Source: Ruegeria arenilitoris (GTDB lineage: Bacteria > Pseudomonadota > Alphaproteobacteria > Rhodobacterales > Rhodobacteraceae). From it: a DNA stretch of 64,000 nucleotides. Below, in pieces: positions 9,264 to 17,647 of the stretch. The notes beneath the pieces are model-generated. The model searched no databases. It had not been told where the DNA came from and worked only from the letters and a program-made list of their open reading frames with translations. Position 1 is the stretch's first letter. The number at the start of each line of letters is the position of its first letter. The stretch is from NCBI RefSeq assembly GCF_013030265.1, contig NZ_WPZQ01000003.1, forward strand, positions 186,001 to 250,000, given 5' to 3'. Position numbers and translations under genes: made by a program.

Positions 9264-10565
9264 TTACTTTTCAACCGGTAACCCGCTTGGAACTTGGTCG
9301 GGCACACCTAGCCGCTCTGCCGGGTCTTCAAGGCTTGCCAGAAATCTGAGAAGAGCGTCGATTTCCTGATCCGTCAGACTTACTTTCGACAAGCTGTTGC
9401 TTTGGGCAATCGCACCCAAGTGCTGATTATCCGACATTGCCCTTTGGTCGTCAGAGCCGGGGAAGTCCGGCAAGGTGGCCATCTCGATCGAGTAGTTTCG
9501 CAAGGACGCCAACGGGTCCAGATGATGGCGCACTATATCCTCAAGTTCAGCATAGGCTCCGTTGTGTCCGTATGGCGCAGTCAAGGTCACGTTGCGCAGT
9601 GATGGCGTACGAAAAGCAAACGCGTCTTCGGAGTCGCTGGTCACGCGAAGGCGTCCATCGTCCCTGACATGGTTTTCAAATCGCGCCGCCTTTCCCGGGC
9701 CGATCTGCGGCAGTGCAATCGAATGAAACTTGTGATCGGTCTGGAACCAGCCCGAATGGCAGTTGCTGCAGCCAGCTTTTCCGTAGAACAGGCCCATGCC
9801 AATTTCGGCCTCTTCTGGCAATTCAGCCTCACCTCGCATCGCGCGATCGAAGAGGCTGTTATCCGCGCGCCACTCGAATGCGATAAAATCCGCGATTACA
9901 TTGGCAATCGCCGTGAAAGTGATCTCATTATCCGGGGCTAAATCCTCAAACCTCTGCTCGTACTCTTGAATGGCCGCAACACGTTCTGCAATCAGATCCC
10001 ACGCACCACCTTGCTGTGTCAGAATTCCGAGGCGAACCGCTTTGCTCACGTCATTCTCAGAATAGTGACCCGCCATTTCGTCAGGCGACAAAACCGGGAA
10101 CATGGCCTGTGCGGCCAGCGCTGAATTGAAACCAGAACGCATATGAGTACCCAACGGGGTTCTGATACCATCAGGTTGCGTTGGGTCTGCCTCTAGTCGC
10201 CCATCATGGAAAAACGTCGTGAACTCAGTGGCTCCGAGGTTCCAAAGCCCTGGTGAGTTTCGAGGAATACGTTGCTCCGGGGTATTCTCTGGGCCCAATT
10301 TCCGCTCTGGCCCCAACCCAATTCCCCCTTCCCCTATACCAAGGGAAACACCGTCGGACGTGCCTAGCCTGGGATGATGACAAGTCGCGCAGCTGATATT
10401 CTTGTTGCCAGACAAGATCGGGTCATAGAACAGTAAACGCCCCAGCTCAGCGCTTGCAAAGTCAGGATCGAGGAACTCCGGCAAAGGACCAAGCGATTGG
10501 GCACGCACACCGTCCACCACTGAGATCACCAACCCAAAAGCCAAAAATAGCGAAAATGCTCTCAT
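9264..10565 (-). CDS. Di-heme cytochrome c peroxidase / MauG-family protein
   Basis: The 433-residue precursor has a Sec signal (cleavage near residue 22, VRA-Q). Two c-type heme sites are present: CATCH (Cys59, Cys62, His63) and CSNCH (Cys266, Cys269, His270). Further family motifs are FFHDGRLE (about 118-125), FRTPSLRNVTLTAPYGHNG (318-336) and a C-terminal LTDQEIDALLRFLASL. This fits the bacterial CcpA/MauG superfamily, which either reduces peroxide or oxidises a protein partner. It starts 1 bp after galM ends and is the last gene of xylB-galM. Its stop touches the stop of the CRTAC1 gene on the other strand. The specific substrate cannot be read from the sequence. Confidence 0.85.
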   Translation of the reverse strand: MRAFSLFLAFGLVISVVDGVRAQSLGPLPEFLDPDFASAELGRLLFYDPILSGNKNISCATCHHPRLGTSDGVSLGIGEGGIGLGPERKLGPENTPEQRIPRNSPGLWNLGATEFTTFFHDGRLEADPTQPDGIRTPLGTHMRSGFNSALAAQAMFPVLSPDEMAGHYSENDVSKAVRLGILTQQGGAWDLIAERVAAIQEYEQRFEDLAPDNEITFTAIANVIADFIAFEWRADNSLFDRAMRGEAELPEEAEIGMGLFYGKAGCSNCHSGWFQTDHKFHSIALPQIGPGKAARFENHVRDDGRLRVTSDSEDAFAFRTPSLRNVTLTAPYGHNGAYAELEDIVRHHLDPLASLRNYSIEMATLPDFPGSDDQRAMSDNQHLGAIAQSNSLSKVSLTDQEIDALLRFLASLEDPAERLGVPDQVPSGLPVEK

Positions 10566-10566
10566 G

Positions 10567-11514
10567 TCATTCCTCAGAAACTTCTAGAATAAGTTCCTGC
10601 CGATACGGCTTCTCCGGAGTATAGATGATTGAGGGAAATGACGAGATATTCGGTGCGTTTGGATAACCCGATGGCTCAATGCACACACCACGCGAAGCGC
10701 GACGCGGTTTCGTCAGCTCATAGCTCGAATAAACCTGTGTTCCGGGCTGATCAGAGTAGACTGTCAACGCAAGGCCAGAGGGTGAAGTGAGTTCCACCAC
10801 CGGAGCCTTGGGGCGGCGATCATGATCAAAGCAGAAATAGTGATCAATCCCATCCGGCACACTTCCAATCGTATTGGGCGTTGAAAAATCCAACCCGTTT
10901 TCGTTGGTCGCAAGCACCCTGCCCGACGGGATACCCAGATCGTCGATTTCCAAATACCGATTTGAAGCGAGCTTCAGCTTGTGCCGGTCTACGCCTTCCG
11001 CTGCACCCAAAGTGTAGTAGTTATGTTGCGCAATGCTTATCGGCGTCGGCCGGTCAGGTCGTGCCGCTATTGAATAGACCAAGCGTGAGCCCTGTAAGCA
11101 GATTCTGACTTCGAACCTGATATTCCCCGGAAAGCCACTCTCCCCGTCGCGAGAAACATAGCTCAGAAAGACTTCGTTCTCTGCAATTTGTTCGAGTTCC
11201 CAAAACTGTTTAGACAGCCCATCGTCGCCGCCATGCAAGGTGTTTTTGCCCTCGTTGGCGTTCAATTCAAAACTGGTGCCATCCAAGTCAAACGTCGCGC
11301 CGCTGATCCGGTTGGCAACGCGCCCAACAATTGCGCCTAGGTAACGCGTATCGGTGAGATACTCATTTGGGTCCTCGAACCCAAGGATGAGCGGGACATC
11401 CTTGTACCACCAACCCTGCGTTATAGCCCCATAGTTCAGGACCGAAACACGCATATCCCCGTCCGTGATAATAGCAGCTTCAATCCCAGAGGCTTTACCC
11501 GTTTCTGGTTTCAT
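10567..11514 (-). CDS. galM: Aldose 1-epimerase (mutarotase)
   Basis: The 315-residue cytoplasmic enzyme equilibrates alpha and beta anomers of aldoses. GalM family marks are LNYGAITQGW near residue 26, VGRVANRI, NEGKNTLHGG with the conserved His around residue 95, and QHNYYTLG near 165 with a second active-site His. The start overlaps the xylB stop (ATGA). The D-xylose operon context suggests that xylose is its in vivo substrate, preparing the anomer used by XylA. Family members also act on glucose and galactose. Confidence 0.88.
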   Translation of the reverse strand: MKPETGKASGIEAAIITDGDMRVSVLNYGAITQGWWYKDVPLILGFEDPNEYLTDTRYLGAIVGRVANRISGATFDLDGTSFELNANEGKNTLHGGDDGLSKQFWELEQIAENEVFLSYVSRDGESGFPGNIRFEVRICLQGSRLVYSIAARPDRPTPISIAQHNYYTLGAAEGVDRHKLKLASNRYLEIDDLGIPSGRVLATNENGLDFSTPNTIGSVPDGIDHYFCFDHDRRPKAPVVELTSPSGLALTVYSDQPGTQVYSSYELTKPRRASRGVCIEPSGYPNAPNISSFPSIIYTPEKPYRQELILEVSEE

Positions 11515-12968
11515 CTTACTGCCAGCGGCGCAAGCGCCTGATAGAATTGTTTGTATCTCCGGTATTCGTTTTCGTAGGCGTCAATCAGATCGCCGCGTGG
11601 TTCGATGCGTTCCTGAATTTCCGGCGGCGTCATGACTTGCGCCGGTTCAGCGCCGTTGGCAGCACATATCGCGAGGCGCGCAGCGCCCATTGCGGCACCG
11701 AATTCGCTGCCTTTTGGCAAATCCAGTGGAACTTGCAAAACAGTAGCCAAGGTTTCCAGCCAGAACCGAGATCGCGCGCCTCCCCCAACTGCCATAAGGC
11801 TATTTGGCTGGGTTCCGGTGCTCTTCAGTGCTTCCAGGCAATCTCTCATTCCAAAAGAAACACCCTCCATTACGGACTGGGTCAACTCAGCGGGTTCCGA
11901 CGAGATGTCCACGCCCAAAAACGCGCCTCGAATATGGCTATTGTTATGTGGCGTCCGTTCTCCTGATAGATATGGCAGGAAGGTGATCGCTGTAGGTCCG
12001 TTTAATTTTCCAGGCATAGATGCAGCAAGTTTTTCCACGGGTTCACCCAGATTGCGAGCAAGCCAGTTCATGCTGTTCGTTGCTGAAAGCATGACACCCA
12101 TTTGTATCCACCGATCAGGAACCGCATGACAAAAACAGTGCACGGCTGTTTCCGGATCAGGAGCATAGGCTTCCCGCGCTACAAGCAACACGCCAGAGGT
12201 TCCGAGTGAGACAAAACCGGTGCCGTCGTTGATGCTCCCGATCCCGCAGGCAGCGGCAGCATTGTCGCCAGCACCTCCAGCTACGACAACCGGATTCGAA
12301 AGCCCCCAATCCTGTCTCAAACGGGCCTTTAACTCTCCACCCGGATCACTGCCTTCGACCAAGCGCGGCATCTGCTCGACACGCATGTGACCTATGGCCA
12401 GCGCCCTTTCCGACCACTGCCGAGTGTCAACATCCAGCCAGGATGTTCCTGCGCTGTCAGACATGTCTGAGACATATTCGCCAGTAAGCCAAAACCGCAA
12501 ATAATCTTTCGGCAGCAGTACCTTGTCTACCTTTGAAAACACATCCGGCTCATGGCTGCGCAACCACTCGAGTTTCGGCGCAGTGAACCCGGGGAATACG
12601 ATGTTTCCCGATATTGCGCGCATCTCCGGCGATTGATCCAGTATCCTCGCCTCATCAGCTGACCGTGTATCGTTCCAAAGAATACAGGGCCTCAATATTT
12701 CGCCATCAGTATCAAGTAGTGTAGCGCCGTGCATGTGTCCGCTTAGGCCAATACCTCGCAATTTTGAGAATGCTTGCTGGTTGCCGACGCGAAGCTTCCC
12801 AACAACCTCTTCGCAAGCGTTGATCCAATCCAAAGGATCCTGCTCAGACCAGCCAGGCTTGGGCGTCGAGGTGGAAATGCTGACTTCGGCATCACCGAAA
12901 ACGTGTCCTGTGTCATCTACCAGAATCCCGCGGAGACCTGACGTTCCCAAATCTAAGCCCAGATACAT
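11511..12968 (-). CDS. xylB: Xylulokinase
   Basis: The 485-residue FGGY-family kinase phosphorylates D-xylulose to xylulose-5-phosphate for the pentose phosphate pathway. It has the N-terminal phosphate loop GLDLGTSGLRGILVD, the substrate loop SGHMHG (residues 76-81), the catalytic Asp235 in GGAGDNAAAACG, and the C-terminal AVGGGARSRFW. Length is typical. It is the first gene of xylB-galM-MauG-like. A perfect-looking A/T palindrome that matches the xylF/xylR site starts 16 bp upstream of its start codon. Confidence 0.96.
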   Translation of the reverse strand: MYLGLDLGTSGLRGILVDDTGHVFGDAEVSISTSTPKPGWSEQDPLDWINACEEVVGKLRVGNQQAFSKLRGIGLSGHMHGATLLDTDGEILRPCILWNDTRSADEARILDQSPEMRAISGNIVFPGFTAPKLEWLRSHEPDVFSKVDKVLLPKDYLRFWLTGEYVSDMSDSAGTSWLDVDTRQWSERALAIGHMRVEQMPRLVEGSDPGGELKARLRQDWGLSNPVVVAGGAGDNAAAACGIGSINDGTGFVSLGTSGVLLVAREAYAPDPETAVHCFCHAVPDRWIQMGVMLSATNSMNWLARNLGEPVEKLAASMPGKLNGPTAITFLPYLSGERTPHNNSHIRGAFLGVDISSEPAELTQSVMEGVSFGMRDCLEALKSTGTQPNSLMAVGGGARSRFWLETLATVLQVPLDLPKGSEFGAAMGAARLAICAANGAEPAQVMTPPEIQERIEPRGDLIDAYENEYRRYKQFYQALAPLAVR

Positions 12969-12983
12969 TGAGGACCACCTGCA

Positions 12984-13010
12984 TAAATATTTTAATGATT
13001 AAAATTATTT
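12984..13010. promoter_or_regulatory. Candidate XylR operator upstream of xylB
   Basis: The inverted repeat AAATATTTTAAT / ATTAAAATTATTT has one central base and a single inserted T in the right arm. It contains TAAATATTTTA (12,984-12,994), identical over 11 bases to the reverse complement of the site between xylF and xylR. At 16 bp from the xylB start it would overlap the promoter or transcript start, as expected for repression. Confidence 0.6.
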
Positions 13011-13070
13011 GAAACAGGAATCTTGTCAAGGCTCCGTCAAAGGAGTGCCCTTCAATCGTATCTGGATCAG

Positions 13071-13093
13071 AAAGCACGAACGCGACGTGCTTT
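13071..13093. other. 8-bp perfect inverted repeat between MOSC gene and xylB
   Basis: AAAGCACG and CGTGCTTT flank a 7-base loop. It lies about 100 bp upstream of xylB and about 105 bp beyond the MOSC stop. It may be an operator or RNA hairpin; no U-run follows on either strand. Confidence 0.35.
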
Positions 13094-13172
13094 GATACCC
13101 CGGATAGCCAAAAGAAAGACAGAGTAAGAGTTGAGTATAGTCGACTGACCGAACATCGCTCAAACCTCTTAG

Positions 13173-13190
13173 AAAAGCCGCTTTGGCGGC
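13173..13190 (-). terminator. Intrinsic terminator after the MOSC gene
   Basis: On the minus strand a GCCGC-CAAA-GCGGC stem-loop is followed directly by TTTTC, 8 bases past the stop codon. The stem is short (5 bp) but G/C-only. Confidence 0.6.
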
Positions 13191-13198
13191 GGCAAGGT

Positions 13199-13978
13199 CT
13201 AGGCGAGTATTTCCCCAGTTTGACCGACCGTTAGCGTTCCACCATTAACCACTTCGACATAGACGCCCATATCCATATGGCCCATCAATTTCCGAATAAG
13301 GTAGGGTATTTTCAAGTCTCGCTCGGCCGTTTTCGGGTTAACTTCAGTTGCTGCACACCTTTTCGTACGTGAGAGTATCTTCAACTCGACATCGCCAAAT
13401 CTTAAAACTGATCCAACTGCATCCAGCTCAGCAAACGAAGGTAATCCGTCTATCTCAATATTCGCTCGGAAGCGCGCCGGGTGGACTTCTGCGTTCAGTC
13501 GTTCGCCCAACTTTTTCACAGAGGCCAGATTCAAAACGGATATCGCGTTCATCATTTGCGGTGATACGACAGATACATCTGTAAACCTATGAGGAGCAGC
13601 AGAGACAAACTTTGGCAGCTCTGGATCTTTTAAATCGATCTCTGAAGAAAGGAACTCTGCCGCCTTCTCCCGATCTTCAGACTCTCGCATATCAAAGCGT
13701 CGTGTCTTTCCGTTCGCATTGATCTCAAGTGCCTGGGACTCAATTTCAAAATTGGTCTGAATGCCTGCCAGTGCAGCCTCGTTCAACAAAACGACGAAAC
13801 GATCTTTCGGCAGTGGCATTGGGTTCTGCATGTCGAAGCCGGAGTTGTAGCGAGCAAATCCGAACAGGCGATCGCCTGGAATGCCCTCTCCTGTTCGCAG
13901 CGTCACAGTTCTCATAGGCTCGGAACTCAAGCCTTTTATAGGGTAGCGGTTCAATCGGACGATGGAGAGATTGTTCAT
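13199..13978 (-). CDS. MOSC-domain protein
   Basis: The 259-residue protein joins an N-terminal MOSC beta-barrel segment (LNRYPIKGLSSEPM) to a C-terminal MOSC domain. The conserved cysteine sits in RTKRCAATEVNPKTAERD, which in the family handles sulfur or a molybdenum-cofactor-type transfer. I start it at the ATG at 13,978, where homology-like sequence begins; the open frame extends further upstream without family character. A second MOSC gene (37,541-38,278) in this window shares the same motif and order. It stands alone between the xyl genes and the LacI-controlled operon. The substrate is unknown. Confidence 0.75.
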   Translation of the reverse strand: MNNLSIVRLNRYPIKGLSSEPMRTVTLRTGEGIPGDRLFGFARYNSGFDMQNPMPLPKDRFVVLLNEAALAGIQTNFEIESQALEINANGKTRRFDMRESEDREKAAEFLSSEIDLKDPELPKFVSAAPHRFTDVSVVSPQMMNAISVLNLASVKKLGERLNAEVHPARFRANIEIDGLPSFAELDAVGSVLRFGDVELKILSRTKRCAATEVNPKTAERDLKIPYLIRKLMGHMDMGVYVEVVNGGTLTVGQTGEILA

Positions 13979-14253
13979 ACGTTTGCACCCGACTAAAAAA
14001 GAACTATGCACGGCCCCGAGTTGTCCGCGCTGTTTGACGCTATCTCGAATTCTCAAAGGTATCGACCAAATAATTTTTGAGCGCTTCACAAGCCGGTTCA
14101 CTGAACCTGTCGGCCGCATGACGGCTGCGCCCATTTAAGTCGATATGACCATTCAATACCTCGCTGCCGAAAATACATACACATCAGATTCAAAGAACAA
14201 TTTCTCTAAGAATCAATAACTAAGAGACAAAATTGGCGATCTCTTTCGGACCC

Positions 14254-14271
14254 TTGAGGTACGAACCTCAA
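14254..14271. promoter_or_regulatory. LacI-type operator O1
   Basis: TTGAGGT-ACGA-ACCTCAA has perfect 7-base arms and a central CG, the geometry of LacI-family operators. It lies 96 bp upstream of the SBP start, and the operon it precedes encodes a LacI-family protein (21,559-22,617). Confidence 0.75.
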
Positions 14272-14283
14272 AAATATCTGGAC

Positions 14284-14301
14284 TTGAGGTGCGTACCTCA
14301 A
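14284..14301. promoter_or_regulatory. LacI-type operator O2
   Basis: TTGAGGT-GCGT-ACCTCAA has the same perfect arms as O1 and also a central CG. The centres are exactly 30 bp apart, close to three helical turns, so two dimers could bind the same DNA face. Confidence 0.75.
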
Positions 14302-14366
14302 ATAGCCTTGGATGTATGCCGCGATTCGCACATCCTCGATTGACGGCGCAAAAAAGGGAGGAATGG

Positions 14367-15686
14367 ATGACTTACACAAAACTGGCCTCGGCCAGCGCAA
14401 TAGTCCTTGCCGCTACTACTCTTTCTACCAAGGCAAATGCTGAAGATCTGACGCTCTGTTGGGCTGCATGGGACCCGGCCAATGCGCTTGTCGAGCTATC
14501 AAAGGAATTCGAAGCAGAGTCTGGCCACTCGATGAACTTCGAATTTGTTCCCTGGCCAAATTTTGCGGACCGGATGCTGAATGAACTGAACTCTGGAGGT
14601 AAGCTCTGCGACCTGTTGATTGGTGACAGCCAATGGATCGGCGGTGGCGCCGAAAACGGCCACTATGTCCAACTGAACGACTTCTTCGATGCTGAAGGCA
14701 TCAGCATGGACGATTTCGCGCCGGCCACGGTCTACGCTTATTCGACTTGGCCCAAGGGCACACCAAATTACTACGCGCTGCCTGCGATGGGCGATGCGAA
14801 TGGCTGGTTCTATCGCAAGGACTGGTTTGAAAACCCCGAAATTCAAGCTGCATACAAAGAGGCGACTGGTCAGGACCTACGTGAACCGCAGTCTCAGAAA
14901 GAGTTGTTGCAGATCGCGCAGTTCTTCCAAGGTCGTGAGATCGACGGCAAGACCGTCTATGGGGCAGCAATCTTTACCGAGCGCGGCTCGGAAGGGATCA
15001 CCATGGGTGTGACCGGAGCACTGTATCCTTGGGGCTTCAAATACGAAAACACCCCGGGCTCATATGACATGGAAGGCGCCGTAAACTCACCGGAAGCGGT
15101 TGAGGCTCTGGAGTTCTATAAAGAATTCTACAAAACGGCGACGCCTCCTGGATATACCAATTCCTACATGGGTGAGAGCTTGGATGCCTTTAAATCCGGT
15201 CAGGTCGCCATGGCTATGAACTGGTTTGCGTTCTTCCCTGGTCTATATGCCGACCCCAATACTGGCGGCGACAAGATCGACTTCTTCGTGAACCCACCAC
15301 AAAATCAGCCAGGCTCGACACTCGGCGGACAAGGTATTTCTGTCGTCAGCTACTCTGACAAACAGGACGCCGCACTTGAGTACATTAAGTGGTTTGCACA
15401 GCCGGAAGTTCAGGCAAAATGGTGGGAACTTGGAGGTTATTCTGCACATAACTCGGTGCTGGAAGATCCTGGTTTCGTAGACAGCCAACCGTTTGCCGGT
15501 GACTTTCTGGAAGCAATGGCTGGAGTACAGGATTTCTGGCAAGAGCCTGCCTATGCGGAACTGCTGCTGGCAATGCAGAAGCGCATCCACGACTACGTGG
15601 TTGCCGACCAAGGCACAGCTCAAGAAGCGCTTGATCTTCTGATCGAAGATTGGACGGAAGTCTTCGAAGACGAAGGCAAGCTGTAG
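14367..15686 (+). CDS. CUT1-type carbohydrate ABC transporter solute-binding protein
   Basis: The 439-residue precursor has a Sec signal (cleavage near residue 25, ANA-E). The mature part resembles SBP_bac_1 binding proteins: LCWAAWDPANALVELSKEFE, then DLLIGDSQWIGGGAENGHYV and a C-terminal EYIKWFAQPEVQAKWW. It should bind an oligosaccharide, glycoside or polyol in the periplasm. The ATG at 14,367 follows GGGAGG. Two palindromic operators lie upstream and a stem-loop follows the stop. The genes downstream suggest a ligand handled by a dehydrogenase, a TIM-barrel enzyme and a dihydroxyacetone-type kinase. The exact ligand cannot be told. Confidence 0.85.
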   Translation: MTYTKLASASAIVLAATTLSTKANAEDLTLCWAAWDPANALVELSKEFEAESGHSMNFEFVPWPNFADRMLNELNSGGKLCDLLIGDSQWIGGGAENGHYVQLNDFFDAEGISMDDFAPATVYAYSTWPKGTPNYYALPAMGDANGWFYRKDWFENPEIQAAYKEATGQDLREPQSQKELLQIAQFFQGREIDGKTVYGAAIFTERGSEGITMGVTGALYPWGFKYENTPGSYDMEGAVNSPEAVEALEFYKEFYKTATPPGYTNSYMGESLDAFKSGQVAMAMNWFAFFPGLYADPNTGGDKIDFFVNPPQNQPGSTLGGQGISVVSYSDKQDAALEYIKWFAQPEVQAKWWELGGYSAHNSVLEDPGFVDSQPFAGDFLEAMAGVQDFWQEPAYAELLLAMQKRIHDYVVADQGTAQEALDLLIEDWTEVFEDEGKL

Positions 15687-15700
15687 TCCGGACACAGGCA

Positions 15701-15722
15701 GGAGCGGGTGCAATCCCGCTCC
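15701..15722 (+). terminator. Intercistronic stem-loop after the SBP gene
   Basis: GGAGCGGG and CCCGCTCC form a perfect 8-bp stem with loop TGCAAT. It starts 14 bases past the SBP stop and ends 42 bases before the first permease start, with no U-run. It probably stabilises the SBP message or reduces read-through. Confidence 0.7.
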
Positions 15723-15764
15723 ACCTTCACCCGTGAGTCCGAAACCAAAAGAACTGGCAAAGAG

Positions 15765-16712
15765 ATGTCTGACAGGACCGTAGATCGCGTTGCGCAGGCA
15801 ACGCCCGAGCGAGTTGCGCGAAAAATCCGAGGGTTATCCGACCGTGCGATCGCCTGGATATTCATCTCCCCAACGATTTTTCTATTGCTGGCGATCAACA
15901 TCTTTCCGTTGATCTGGACCATCCAACTGAGCTTTACCAACTACAAGGCCAACCGGATCGGGCGTGAAGTCAAAGATGTCGGGCTCAGGAATTACGAGCG
16001 TATCCTGACAGACTCGGACACATGGCTGAACATGCAGGCGACGGCGCATTTCCTGTTCTGGACGATTTTTTTCCAGGTCCTGATCGGGTTCACGCTGGCG
16101 TGGCTGATCAACAAGAAATTCAAGGGCAATGACCTGTGGACGACCATCATCGTCTTGCCGATGATGCTATCTCCAGCGGTTGTCGGGAACTTCTGGAAGT
16201 TCCTGTATCAACCTCAAATCGGCCTGTTTAACTACATCGTTTCCTGGTTTACCGGCAAGGACCCATCGAGCTTTGAAATGCTGGGCTCAGTCACGTTGGC
16301 CCCGTGGGCGATCGTGATTGTCGACACCTGGATGTGGACCCCCTTCGTAATGCTGATCTGTCTGGCCGGTCTGCGCAGCATTCCCGACTACATCTACGAG
16401 GCGGCTGAGATCGACCGAGCGAGCAAGCTGAGGCAGTTCTTTACGATCACCATCCCGATGGTGTTGCCGTTCCTGATGCTTGCCGTGCTGTTTAGAGGGA
16501 TCGAGAACTTTAAGATGTTCGACCTGGTGGTTCAGCTAACCGGTGGAGGGCCCGGTTCTGTTACGGAACTCACTTCAATCAATCTCAAGCGGGAGGCTTT
16601 TGAAAAGTGGCGTACGGGCTATGCCTCGGCCTATGCGATCATCCTTTTCGTCACCGTGTTCGGCCTTGCGTCGATCTACGTCAAAGCCCTGAACAAGGTG
16701 AAACAGAGATGA
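15765..16712 (+). CDS. Carbohydrate ABC transporter permease (MalF-like)
   Basis: The 315-residue inner-membrane protein has six predicted helices. The cytoplasmic EAA loop reads IPDYIYEAAEIDRASKLRQF (about residues 206-225), which docks to the ATPases. It is one half of a heterodimeric CUT1 channel with the next gene. I chose the ATG at 15,765, giving MSDRTV; a GTG at 15,708 falls inside the hairpin and is less likely. The stop overlaps the next ATG by four bases. Confidence 0.88.
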   Translation: MSDRTVDRVAQATPERVARKIRGLSDRAIAWIFISPTIFLLLAINIFPLIWTIQLSFTNYKANRIGREVKDVGLRNYERILTDSDTWLNMQATAHFLFWTIFFQVLIGFTLAWLINKKFKGNDLWTTIIVLPMMLSPAVVGNFWKFLYQPQIGLFNYIVSWFTGKDPSSFEMLGSVTLAPWAIVIVDTWMWTPFVMLICLAGLRSIPDYIYEAAEIDRASKLRQFFTITIPMVLPFLMLAVLFRGIENFKMFDLVVQLTGGGPGSVTELTSINLKREAFEKWRTGYASAYAIILFVTVFGLASIYVKALNKVKQR

Positions 16713-17647
16713 GTAGTTTTTCCGTCACTGAACCTTCGAACCGGTCCAAGTGGATCGCAGGCTTCCTCGTTATTACTTACGCGCTGATCACGATGATCCC
16801 GCTGGTTTGGATTTTGCTGACCGGCTTCAAATCGCCCGCCGATGCGATCAGCTACCCGCCCAAGGTTGTCTTTGACCCAACGCTTGAAGGCTATGTCAAT
16901 CTCTTCACCACTCGCACACGGCAGACGCAGGAGTTTTTGGAAGCGAACCCACCGCAGAACTGGGCCGATGAGATCGTGCGTCAATACGACATGGTGATTG
17001 TTGGACCATCCAAATTCGGTGAGCGCTTTATGAATTCGGTTATCATCGGGTTCGGCTCGACGTTCTTGAGTATCTTCCTTGGCACGCTGGCCGCCTATGC
17101 GTTCAGCCGATTTAAGGTCCCGCTTAAGGACGACCTTCTATTTTTCATCCTCAGTACAAGGATGATGCCCCCGGTCGCCGTCGCCATCCCAATCTTCCTG
17201 ATGTTCAGAAACCTTGGTCTCAGCGACACGCATCTGGGAATGATCCTGCTGTATACGGGCGTGAATATTTCCCTGGCGGTCTGGTTGCTAAAAGGTTTCA
17301 TCGACGAAATCCCAAGAGAGTACGAAGAAGCCGCCCTCATTGATGGCTACACGAGGTTTCAGGCCTTCTACAAAGTGGTGCTGCCGCAAGCCGCCACGGG
17401 CATAGCCTCAACAGCTATCTTTTGCCTGATCTTCGCCTGGAATGAGTACGCGTTTGCCGTGCTGCTGACATCCGCGAATGCGCAGACTGCACCACCGTTC
17501 ATCCCGACCATTATTGGTATCGGCGGTCTGGACTGGCCTGCCGTGGCGGCCGGTGCAACGATCTTCCTAATTCCTGTCATGATTTTCACCATCCTGATGC
17601 GCAAACATTTGCTGCGCGGGATTACATTCGGAGCCGTGCGCAAATGA
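16709..17647 (+). CDS. Carbohydrate ABC transporter permease (MalG-like)
   Basis: The 312-residue second permease has six helices and the EAA loop IPREYEEAALIDGYTRFQAF (about residues 198-217). A roughly 50-residue extracytoplasmic insertion (TTRTRQTQEFLEANPPQNWA and on) between helices 1 and 2 is longer than in MalG. This is seen in polyol and glycoside transporters of alphaproteobacteria. It overlaps both neighbours by four bases, so the transporter genes are translationally coupled. Confidence 0.88.
   Translation: MSSFSVTEPSNRSKWIAGFLVITYALITMIPLVWILLTGFKSPADAISYPPKVVFDPTLEGYVNLFTTRTRQTQEFLEANPPQNWADEIVRQYDMVIVGPSKFGERFMNSVIIGFGSTFLSIFLGTLAAYAFSRFKVPLKDDLLFFILSTRMMPPVAVAIPIFLMFRNLGLSDTHLGMILLYTGVNISLAVWLLKGFIDEIPREYEEAALIDGYTRFQAFYKVVLPQAATGIASTAIFCLIFAWNEYAFAVLLTSANAQTAPPFIPTIIGIGGLDWPAVAAGATIFLIPVMIFTILMRKHLLRGITFGAVRK

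Larger units (their letters stand above)
13979..14366. other. Divergent regulatory region upstream of the sugar ABC operon
   Basis: The 388 bp between the MOSC gene and the solute-binding-protein gene hold no convincing gene. The right part carries two LacI-type palindromes 30 bp apart (14,254-14,271 and 14,284-14,301). A good ribosome site (GGGAGG) precedes the ATG at 14,367. The left part presumably holds the MOSC promoter. Confidence 0.7.
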
